Below the pieces are notes generated by a model. It ran no database searches, was not told the origin of the DNA, and saw only the letters and a program-made list of their open reading frames with translations. The position numbers and the translations under genes were made by a program. Below are positions 1 to 5,267 of a stretch of 5,267 nt of DNA, one piece after another. This stretch comes from Salinicoccus sp. UBA3372 (GTDB taxonomy: Bacteria; Bacillota; Bacilli; Staphylococcales; Salinicoccaceae): the NCBI GenBank assembly GCA_002360325.1, contig DEQG01000105.1, positions 1 to 5,267 on the forward strand, written 5' to 3'. Position 1 is the stretch's first letter. Every line of letters starts with the position of its first letter.

Positions 1-47
1 ATATGAGTTTTTGAACTCCAGCATCAGCTGTATGCTTTGATTTGTGA

Positions 48-962
<915 letters not shown>

Positions 963-973
963 ACTTTTTAATG

Positions 974-981
974 AAAGGTGA
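974..981 (+). promoter_or_regulatory. Ribosome binding site of the paiB-like gene
   Basis: AAAGGTGA lies six bases before the ATT at 988, where the homology to PaiB begins. It supports 988 as the ancestral start and ATG to ATT as the mutation. ATT can serve as a rare weak start, so the codon alone does not prove silence. Confidence 0.5.
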
Positions 982-987
982 ATCACT

Positions 988-1548
988 ATTTACATTCCAA
1001 AATCGTTCAAAGTCAATGACGCAGATGAAATCTGGGAGTTTGTTCCACAGTACTCCTTTGCGACACTCATGACCAAGAAAAAAAGAGAGCCCATTGCGAC
1101 ACACTTGGTGATGCAATTAATAAAAGAAGAGAAGAATTACTTTATAACTGGACATATGGCTTATGGTAATCCCCAACGGCGAACATTCGCTGAATCCGAA
1201 GATGTGCTGGTTATGTTCCAAGGGCCTCATGCTTACATCTCCTCTTCCTGGTATGAACGAGAAAACGTCCCGACCTGAAATTATCAGGCTGTCCACGTGT
1301 ACGGGAGAGCAAGCATTTTGCCGAAAAAGGAACTGATCGAAGACCTCACCGTCCTGCTAGACAAACACGAAGGAAATCGGGAAAATCCGGTCTTATGGGA
1401 GACTCTTTCCCCTTCCCTCTTAGAAAAGGAACTGAAAGGCATTGTCTACTTCAAGATTCAGGTGGAAGAAATTAAGGCTGCCTATGAGATGAGCCAGAAT
1501 CGTCACGAGAATGATTATCGAACCATCATGAACCACTGTAACTGCTAA
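988..1548 (+). pseudogene. paiB: PaiB-like FMN-binding split-barrel protein, broken by in-frame TGA and lacking ATG start
   Basis: Reads as one continuous PaiB-family protein: YIPKSFKVNDADEIWEFV, then ATLMTKK, PIATHLVMQL, ITGHMAYGNPQ, VMFQGPHAYISSSWYE and, further on, VHVYGRASIL, ENPVLWETL and KELKGIVYFKI. PaiB proteins are cytoplasmic, have an FMN-binding split-barrel fold, and were described in Bacillus as negative regulators of sporulation and protease genes beside paiA. Three defects are visible. The expected start codon at 988-990 is ATT, placed six bases after a good AAAGGTGA. A TGA at 1276-1278 follows ENVPT where the family has Trp (a TGG to TGA change), cutting the protein at residue 96. 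The C-terminus stops early at 1548, about 20 residues short of the ~205 usual. Internal starts at ATG 1069 and GTG 1297 give only fragments without clear ribosome sites. It lies 25 bases after the acetyltransferase, consistent with a former operon. Confidence 0.8.
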
Positions 1549-1552
1549 ACTC

Positions 1553-1579
1553 AACGGCTGGGGCTGCGGGTGTTTTCTT
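1553..1579 (+). terminator. Possible degraded terminator after the paiB-like gene
   Basis: AACGGCTG at 1553-1560 can pair with CGGGTGTT at 1567-1574 around the loop GGGCTG, with one G-G mismatch and two G-T wobbles, followed by TTCTT. It lies directly after the paiB stop and would end transcription of the plus-strand cluster. The pairing is imperfect, so this is a weak call. The rest of 1580-1730 is AT-rich and shows no gene. Confidence 0.3.
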
Positions 1580-1730
1580 GGACCATTAATTGTTAAATGT
1601 ATCTAAAATAACAGTGCATATCTAACTGTTACTCATATAGCTTCAATGTTTGAATCGTATTATTTGTGACTACTATTAAGGATATGTATTTATTTTATTC
1701 AACTTAACTTTTAGTAAGATTACCTCTGAC

Positions 1731-1753
1731 CCGCACTAACGATGATACGCTTC
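1731..1753 (-). other. SCC-type attachment site at the 3' end of rlmH
   Basis: On the rlmH coding strand this 23-base stretch reads GAAGCGTATCAT, then CGTTAG, then TGCGG, and includes the codons for EAYHR and the TAG stop. The staphylococcal attB used by Ccr recombinases, as I recall it, has GAAGCATATCAT, a six-base middle and TGCGG in the same places. Length and both ends match. The middle differs (CGTTAG instead of AAATGA). No second copy and no ccr gene is in the window, so it could be an empty attB or one end (attR) of an inserted element lying to the left. Confidence 0.55.
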
Positions 1754-2215
1754 ATTCCTCAATATCTTATTCACCCTGAATATCTGCTCCATCAGCATGA
1801 CTTTCATCATCTGGTGGGGGTAGGTTAGGGTGCCGAAGCTGATTTCCTGATTGCTCCGTTTCTTAACCGCTTCTCCAAGCCCGTTACTGCCGCCGATGAC
1901 AAATACCACATCGCTTTTTCCTGTATTCATCCACCTCTGATATTCATTAGCGAGTTTGTCGCTCGTATATGTCTTACCGTGTATTTCCAACGATACGACA
2001 TGCTGGTTATCTTTTATCTTGTCAAGTACACGTTCCGCCTCTTTATCCTTGATGATTTCAATATCTTTGTCACTCGCATTGTTCGGTTCTTTTTCATCAT
2101 TGACTTCAATCAGGTCGATCTTCGCATACTTGCTGATCCGCTTCTTATATTCATCCACTGCCTGGACCCAGTATTTTTCTTTCAGCTTTCCCACTGTGAT
2201 CATAGTGATTTTCAT
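1736..2215 (-). CDS. rlmH: 23S rRNA (pseudouridine(1915)-N(3))-methyltransferase RlmH
   Basis: RlmH (OrfX in staphylococci) is a small SPOUT-class enzyme that uses S-adenosylmethionine to methylate N3 of pseudouridine 1915 in helix 69 of 23S rRNA, acting on assembled 70S ribosomes as a homodimer. The 159 residues equal the usual length. The N-terminus MKITMITVGKLKEKYW is typical. The trefoil-knot cofactor site is seen as FVIGGSNGLG (105-114), followed by PHQMMKVMLMEQIFR (133-147) and the conserved C-terminal NEAYHR (154-159). The ATG at 2215 is preceded by GGAAGGA at a spacing of nine bases. An overlapping ATG seven bases upstream is out of frame. It is intact, with a candidate promoter of its own and a terminator separating it from the gltS remnant upstream. 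Its 3' end carries the attachment site used by SCC elements in this bacterial family. Confidence 0.97.
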   Translation of the reverse strand: MKITMITVGKLKEKYWVQAVDEYKKRISKYAKIDLIEVNDEKEPNNASDKDIEIIKDKEAERVLDKIKDNQHVVSLEIHGKTYTSDKLANEYQRWMNTGKSDVVFVIGGSNGLGEAVKKRSNQEISFGTLTYPHQMMKVMLMEQIFRVNKILRNEAYHR

Positions 2216-2259
2216 TGCTCATCGTCCTTCCGTTCATCGACTGCCATCTATCCAGTCAT

Positions 2260-2268
2260 GTTATATCA
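2260..2268 (-). promoter_or_regulatory. Candidate extended -10 promoter element for rlmH
   Basis: On the minus strand TGATATAAC matches the sigma-A extended -10 form (TGnTATAAT) with one mismatch, about 45 bases before the rlmH start. No convincing -35 hexamer is found 16-18 bases upstream. That is tolerable for an extended -10 promoter but keeps the call tentative. The terminator just upstream makes an independent rlmH promoter likely. Confidence 0.4.
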
Positions 2269-2305
2269 TTTTTTATTTTACCATGCTTTTTCCAAAATAA
2301 ATTGA

Positions 2306-2342
2306 ACGCTCTCCGGATTTATCTCATCGACCCGGGGAGCGT
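2306..2342 (-). terminator. Rho-independent terminator downstream of gltS
   Basis: ACGCTCTCCGG (2306-2316) pairs with CCGGGGAGCGT (2332-2342): eleven pairs with one G-T wobble and a 15-base loop. On the minus strand the stem is followed by TCAATTTATTTT, a moderate U-rich tail, about 33 bases after the gltS stop. It isolates rlmH from gltS transcription. Confidence 0.75.
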
Positions 2343-2375
2343 CCTTGTGCATTTAATATATTCTTTTTTTAATGA

Positions 2376-3137
2376 TTAATCATACTTTGGTTTTCTTTTA
2401 CCGAAGTAGAGCAGTCCGGCAAGTAAACCGATCAGCAGCATGACAGATGAGAAGATAAGGAATGGCCATGGTCCCCACATGAATACGAGCGGGGCGGATA
2501 ATGCTGTGACGAGACCGGCGCCAAGGAACGGTTCAAAAACAAGTTGCTTATAACCGAAACCTTCGACTGCAGGTGATTTCATCTCAGGGTCGGCCACACG
2601 TATCAGCATCAGACCGGTTGCGGTTACACCTGTGGATTGCCCGAAATCACCGACCGCTCTTTCCAGCCAATAATCCGGCGGCATCCGCGGGCCGAATACG
2701 AAGAACCCGATCACATTCCACATGATTCCGCCGGCAGCCAGTATCAGAAATGGTACTAGATATTCGCCGATGACTTGTAGCGAAACAGTCGCGATTGCAC
2801 TCACAATCAGGAAATCAAGAGAAAAGCCCTGGATTCTGATAACGGTCTCCCTGTCAATCAGTTTCAATTTATCGAACCTGCTGACGAAGACTTGTACAAT
2901 GAGACCGCCAATCATCGCCAGCGGGAACAATGGTACATACGTCATAAAATCAGAGCCGAATAAAGTCATCTCGAGCCAGGTGATGCTCTGCAGTATGATA
3001 TAGCCTACAAGAATGGACACACCGACTATAGTGAAGTGGAAACTCAATGTATCAATCGATTCGGGTCTGACTGTCAATTTTCCGGCATCTCCACGACTGT
3101 CAGGCTCAACAACACCTGATTTTTGAGTGGCTGACAT
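2376..3137 (-). CDS. C-terminal half of GltS-type symporter (ORF fragment)
   Basis: A 253-residue open frame covering the second half of the carrier. After a hydrophilic linker (residues 1-28, MSATQKSGVVEPDSRGD...) come membrane segments near 33-55, 66-86, 106-121 and 124-148, then the re-entrant signature loop GDFGQSTGVTATGL (163-176) with RVADPE after it, and further segments near 201-221 and 225-245. The protein ends GKRKPKYD. AAGGA lies ten bases before this ATG, so re-initiation is conceivable, but the homology runs through the junction from the upstream frame. I read the ATG at 3137 as an internal methionine of the full-length protein rather than a true start. Half a GltS is not known to transport anything. 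Confidence 0.7.
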   Translation of the reverse strand: MSATQKSGVVEPDSRGDAGKLTVRPESIDTLSFHFTIVGVSILVGYIILQSITWLEMTLFGSDFMTYVPLFPLAMIGGLIVQVFVSRFDKLKLIDRETVIRIQGFSLDFLIVSAIATVSLQVIGEYLVPFLILAAGGIMWNVIGFFVFGPRMPPDYWLERAVGDFGQSTGVTATGLMLIRVADPEMKSPAVEGFGYKQLVFEPFLGAGLVTALSAPLVFMWGPWPFLIFSSVMLLIGLLAGLLYFGKRKPKYD

Positions 3138-3142
3138 ACCTT

Positions 3143-3715
3143 CTACATCCTTGATGACTTTTGCATGTTTTTTCGTACACCCCAGTTGACGAATGCAATA
3201 CCCACAATGACACCCGTTAAAATACCGACTGTCGCAAGGCCGATAGCAAGGTCGTATGCTTCAGGGAACCCGAGTTCCTCAAAAGTGCCCTGCAGGCCGG
3301 CAGCAGTGCCGTGTCCGCCTTCAAAACCGATTTCAATAAGCGTTCCGACCCAAACCGGCATATCATAGAAAGGCACCAGTATAAGCATCGCCAGCAGCAG
3401 ACCGATGACATACTGTCCCCAGCCGAGCGTCCAGCCGAAAGCGAGCTGCGGTCCACCAACATCCCAGACCCTCTGCAAGTTTGGCAGGACCGTACCGAAG
3501 AACAGGGTGGCAAACACGACGTTGATTAAAAGACCCGGCAGTTCTGACCATACTTCCATAATTTCTTCTGTCACAAAGCCGTTCGCCCAGAATGAGTCGT
3601 CTCCGGTAAAATTCCTAAGAAGCAGACCCAGTGCCTCCGGTCCAAGAATCAATGCCAGAAACCCGCCGATGACCGAAGCGGGAAGGAACAAGTTCTGCAT
3701 CCATTCAGAGTGCAT
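3143..3715 (-). CDS. N-terminal half of GltS-type symporter (ORF fragment, lacks first helix)
   Basis: A 190-residue open frame starting MHSEWMQNLFLPASVIGGFL, the region just after the first helix in GltS-like carriers. Membrane segments lie near 10-30, 58-80, 98-116 and 155-177. The signature loop GGHGTAAGLQGTFEELG occupies 133-149 and is the best evidence for the family. The true start is at 3787; TAG at 3734-3736 separates it from this part. The ATG at 3715 has no ribosome site at a workable distance. The last nine residues (MQKSSRM and before) are out-of-frame reading after the A6 run at 3168-3173; the expected frame continues KKHAKVIKDVEGM into the other half, only five bases away. Confidence 0.7.
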   Translation of the reverse strand: MHSEWMQNLFLPASVIGGFLALILGPEALGLLLRNFTGDDSFWANGFVTEEIMEVWSELPGLLINVVFATLFFGTVLPNLQRVWDVGGPQLAFGWTLGWGQYVIGLLLAMLILVPFYDMPVWVGTLIEIGFEGGHGTAAGLQGTFEELGFPEAYDLAIGLATVGILTGVIVGIAFVNWGVRKNMQKSSRM

Positions 3716-3798
3716 CCTGATCCATTTACCTATCTAAAGAAAAATCCCTAAGTATATCAATGCAAACCCTATCTGTTCAGGACTCATTCTTTTCACAT

Positions 3799-3806
3799 CT
3801 CCTTTT
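3799..3806 (-). promoter_or_regulatory. Ribosome binding site that fixes the gltS start
   Basis: AAAAGGAG on the minus strand lies eleven bases before ATG 3787, the start of MSPEQIGFAL. It is the reason for placing the gltS start 24 codons upstream of the longer open frame. Further upstream, the AT-rich stretch 3835-3880 contains CATATAAC, a possible -10, but no clear -35. Confidence 0.6.
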
Positions 3807-3881
3807 GGGTTCTCATTTTTCTATCCTTTTCCCTGTTATATGATAAATTAACCAACTTTTCATAAAGTAGTATATCCTATA

Positions 3882-4007
3882 TCAATTGACTTTCCTCGCT
3901 CTGGCATCCGCATAGTTCTTATTTTTATGAATGAACATCTTCGCCAGCTGATCTGCAAACAGCAGTCCAACTGCAACACCGCCTGCAATGAGTATGACTT
4001 CAAGCAT
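3882..4007 (-). CDS. Possible 41-residue single-pass membrane protein, not recognised
   Basis: Open frame MLEVILIAGGVAVGLLFADQ, then LAKMFIHKNKNYADARARKVN and TGA. Residues 2-18 form one hydrophobic helix, followed by a lysine- and arginine-rich tail, which suggests an N-out/C-in small membrane protein. I do not recognise a family. In favour: gene-like composition and a sensible topology, lying between the ABC operon terminator and gltS. Against: no Shine-Dalgarno sequence before the ATG, no promoter room between it and the terminator at 4041-4078, and the frame remains open upstream (YTASLNT) to a TAA at 4029-4031. It may be a remnant of a longer gene, or the 3' end of a coding region whose start has been lost. 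Confidence 0.35.
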   Translation of the reverse strand: MLEVILIAGGVAVGLLFADQLAKMFIHKNKNYADARARKVN

Positions 4008-4040
4008 CGTATTCAGCGAAGCGGTATATTAAAACATAAA

Positions 4041-4078
4041 AATGAGTGAAAACCCTATTGTTCCGGTTTCCACTCATT
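4041..4078 (-). terminator. Rho-independent terminator of the ABC transporter operon
   Basis: AATGAGTGAAAACC (4041-4054) and GGTTTCCACTCATT (4065-4078) pair over 14 positions with one A-C mismatch around a ten-base loop. On the minus strand the stem ends in CATT and runs into TTTATGTTTTAAT, a U-rich tail. It lies about 70 bases after the ATPase stop codon, with the DnaA-box array between them. Confidence 0.8.
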
Positions 4079-4080
4079 AT

Positions 4081-4146
4081 TTATCCACGGATTATTCATA
4101 GTTATCCACAGTTGCCAACAGTTTATACACAATTTTCTGTGAATAA
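4081..4146. promoter_or_regulatory. Cluster of DnaA-box-like 9-mers in helical register
   Basis: Boxes on the plus strand: TTATCCACG (4081-4089, one mismatch to TTATNCACA), TTATTCATA (4092-4100, one mismatch), TTATCCACA (4102-4110, exact), a degenerate TTGCCAACA (4112-4120) and TTATACACA (4123-4131, exact). TGTGAATAA (4138-4146) is an exact box on the minus strand. Steps are 11, 10, 10 and 11 bases, with the three best direct copies exactly 21 apart. The array lies in the non-coding gap between the ATPase stop and its terminator. DnaA binding is inferred from sequence; no dnaA gene is seen in the window. Confidence 0.65.
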
Positions 4147-4150
4147 GTGT

Positions 4151-4828
4151 TTATTCTTTAATTTTACCGTCTTTCATTTCAACGATACGGTCCGCATATA
4201 CCAGCATATCTTCATCATGCGTCACCATCAAAACTGTTATATTTCTTTCCAATGATAAATTGCGTATCAATTCCATCACTTCTGTTGAACGTTTAGAGTC
4301 GAGACTTGCTGTCGGTTCATCAGCAAACAAAAGTTTCGGTTCATGGATGATTGCTCTTGCGATTGCCACGCGCTGCTTCTCGCCGCCGGAGAGATTATCC
4401 GGATCGCTGTTTCTGTGCTTCCACATACCGACCGCTTGCAGTACATCCTGGACGCGTTCCTTCTTTTCTTTTTTGCTCCACTTCAATTCCGCAGTATCAA
4501 TCATCAGATTCAGCTGGTCTTTTACCGATAGGAACGGCACCAGATGGGCATTCTGGAAGATGAAACCGAATTCTTTCGCCCGTATTTCTCTCACCCGGTT
4601 GCTGCTCATGCCAGTCAGATCCATATCATCGAATTTTATTTTACCGGCACTTGATTTTTGAAGGCCTGCCGCGATTGTTAATAATGTACTCTTTCCTGAG
4701 CCTGAAGTGCCGACAAGTGCGGTGACCCGGCCTTCAGGCAGTTCAAGGTCGATGCTCTTCAAAATTCTTTCTTCGTTTTTGCCGATTTTAAATGACTTTT
4801 CCAATTCTTTAATCTGTAATGACGACAT
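4151..4828 (-). CDS. ABC transporter ATP-binding protein, MacB/LolD/HrtA type
   Basis: A 225-residue ATPase that would power an FtsX-type exporter at the inner face of the membrane. All nucleotide-binding motifs are present: Walker A GTSGSGKST (40-48), Q-loop FQNAH (91-95), signature LSGGEKQR (146-153), Walker B LLFADEPT (166-173), D-loop SLD (175-177) and H-loop TH (203-204). The stretch FGFIFQNAHLVPFLSV and the ending YADRIVEMKDGKI resemble HrtA, the haem-export ATPase of staphylococci, but related exporters of peptides and antibiotics share these features, so the substrate is not settled. The start at 4828 follows the permease stop (TAA) by one base, with GGAGG eight bases upstream inside the permease end, so the two genes are translationally linked. 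It looks intact and is followed by a strong terminator. Confidence 0.93.
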   Translation of the reverse strand: MSSLQIKELEKSFKIGKNEERILKSIDLELPEGRVTALVGTSGSGKSTLLTIAAGLQKSSAGKIKFDDMDLTGMSSNRVREIRAKEFGFIFQNAHLVPFLSVKDQLNLMIDTAELKWSKKEKKERVQDVLQAVGMWKHRNSDPDNLSGGEKQRVAIARAIIHEPKLLFADEPTASLDSKRSTEVMELIRNLSLERNITVLMVTHDEDMLVYADRIVEMKDGKIKE

Positions 4829-4829
4829 A

Positions 4830-5267
4830 TTATGCGCCTCCCTGATTGATTGCTTCCATCGGTTCTACTTTACTGATCTGTAAGCCGGACAATGTCGCTC
4901 CGATGAATCCGATAATAAAGAACCCTGCTGCCATGACTGCCGAAGTTTCAATTGTCAGTTGATACGGCATGCCTTCAGGCAGTATCAGTGTAATCAGCTG
5001 GCTTAAGGAGATGGCGAGGATGAGTGATATTAATGTGATGAGTATCATCTGTACCCACATCAGTCTGAGAAGCGTAAGCGTCTTTACACCGACTGCTTTC
5101 AATATACCGTATGTGCCGAGTTTCTGAACGTTGATCATGTAGAAGAAAATCGCAAACAGCATACCGCTGATGACAAACAGGAATACGATGATCATATTCA
5201 GTGATAGCATTTCTGCAGAATAACTCGGTATCGTATTTAAAAACTGACCCTGGTTGAATGCAGCCAT
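4830..5267 (-). CDS. ABC transporter permease, FtsX domain (C-terminal part, cut by window end)
   Basis: The visible 145 residues are the C-terminal FtsX domain of a MacB/HrtB-type permease. Membrane segments lie at about 25-47, 72-96 and 108-128. YGILKAVGVKT (53-63) is the conserved coupling segment after the first helix, and ISKVEPMEAI (131-140) is the typical ending (KxxPxEAI). HrtB-like permeases have about 350 residues with one more helix and an extracellular domain before this part. The codon at 5265-5267 happens to be ATG, but is probably internal, so the gene should continue beyond the window. The stop is followed after one base by the ATPase start. In staphylococcal hrtAB the ATPase comes first; here the permease comes first, which weakens direct assignment to hrtB. 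Confidence 0.88.
   Translation of the reverse strand: MAAFNQGQFLNTIPSYSAEMLSLNMIIVFLFVISGMLFAIFFYMINVQKLGTYGILKAVGVKTLTLLRLMWVQMILITLISLILAISLSQLITLILPEGMPYQLTIETSAVMAAGFFIIGFIGATLSGLQISKVEPMEAINQGGA

Larger units (their letters stand above)
2376..3787 (-). pseudogene. gltS: gltS-type sodium/glutamate symporter, full extent, broken by TAG and a frameshift
   Basis: The whole span reads as one GltS-family (ESS) carrier of about 470 residues that would import glutamate with sodium through the cytoplasmic membrane. The start at 3787 is set by AAAAGGAG at 3799-3806. Translation gives MSPEQIGFALIYLGIFL and then TAG at 3734-3736, after which the same frame continues as IGKWIRMHSEWMQNLFLPAS, the expected end of the first membrane helix. 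A second break lies at the A6 run 3168-3173: one more A, or a -1 slip, gives RKKHAKVIKDVEGMSATQ and joins the two halves exactly. The two halves carry the paired signature loops of the family, GGHGTAAGL and GQSTGVTATGL. A nonsense codon plus a frameshift make this a probable pseudogene, though both motif regions are undamaged, which suggests recent loss. A terminator follows at 2306-2342. Confidence 0.8.

Noticed and set aside
5..18. Small inverted repeat GAGTT/AACTC near the window start
   Set aside because: Five base pairs in AT-rich DNA are expected by chance, and no promoter or gene start lies next to it.
1276..1278. TGA read as tryptophan (recoding) in the paiB-like gene
   Set aside because: Intact genes in the window, such as rlmH and the ABC ATPase, use TGG for Trp. 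Nothing suggests an altered code; a nonsense mutation is simpler.
1580..1730. Possible small RNA, CRISPR or insertion-sequence end between the paiB-like gene and rlmH
   Set aside because: I found no repeats, no terminal inverted repeats and no stable hairpin, only AT-rich sequence.
1956..2305. Plus-strand open frames opposite rlmH
   Set aside because: They are antisense shadows of rlmH, with serine- and phenylalanine-rich low-complexity translations and no ribosome site.
3793..3816. Seven-residue leader peptide (MRTQKEM) overlapping the gltS ribosome site
   Set aside because: It is very short, has no runs of regulatory codons, and there is no attenuator hairpin between it and gltS.
4081..4146. 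Chromosomal oriC itself
   Set aside because: oriC in Firmicutes flanks dnaA, which is absent, and no clear AT-rich unwinding element with DnaA-trios follows the boxes. I keep the weaker claim of a DnaA-box cluster.

Overview
The window looks chromosomal and comes from a low-to-medium GC Firmicute, most likely a member of the Staphylococcaceae (a Staphylococcus, Macrococcus, Jeotgalicoccus or Salinicoccus relative). The best evidence is a 159-residue RlmH (OrfX) ending in NEAYHR, followed by a sequence that matches the staphylococcal SCC attachment site in length and at its conserved ends. The species cannot be fixed from the sequence alone.

Left part (1-1735, plus strand): a decaying three-gene cluster. 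It holds a MarR-type regulator that has lost its N-terminus, an intact PaiA-like GNAT acetyltransferase, and a PaiB-like FMN-binding-fold protein broken by an in-frame TGA and lacking an ATG start. The regulator and acetyltransferase are read as one ORF, because a single missing A in an A6 run removes the regulator's own stop codon. This side is more AT-rich than the right part and lies just outside the rlmH attachment site, so it may be a remnant of an integrated element.

Middle (1736-3787, minus strand): rlmH, intact, with its own candidate promoter, lies downstream of a gltS-type sodium/glutamate symporter gene. gltS is broken twice, by TAG at codon 18 and by a frameshift at an A6 run between its two halves. 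A terminator hairpin separates gltS from rlmH.

Right part (3788-5267, minus strand): a possible 41-residue membrane protein, a strong terminator, a cluster of DnaA-box-like sequences, and then an ABC exporter operon of the MacB/HrtBA type. The exporter has an FtsX-domain permease (only its C-terminal 145 residues are in the window) followed one base later by its ATPase.

The most notable signal is at 4081-4146. Three DnaA-box-like 9-mers lie exactly 21 bp apart, with weaker boxes between them at 10-11 bp steps, and a perfect inverted box ends the array. No dnaA gene is visible. The second point of interest is that both frameshifts fall on classic -1 slippery heptamers (A AAA AAG and A AAA AAC) in the correct phase. 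Simple indels or homopolymer miscalls are the more economical explanation.
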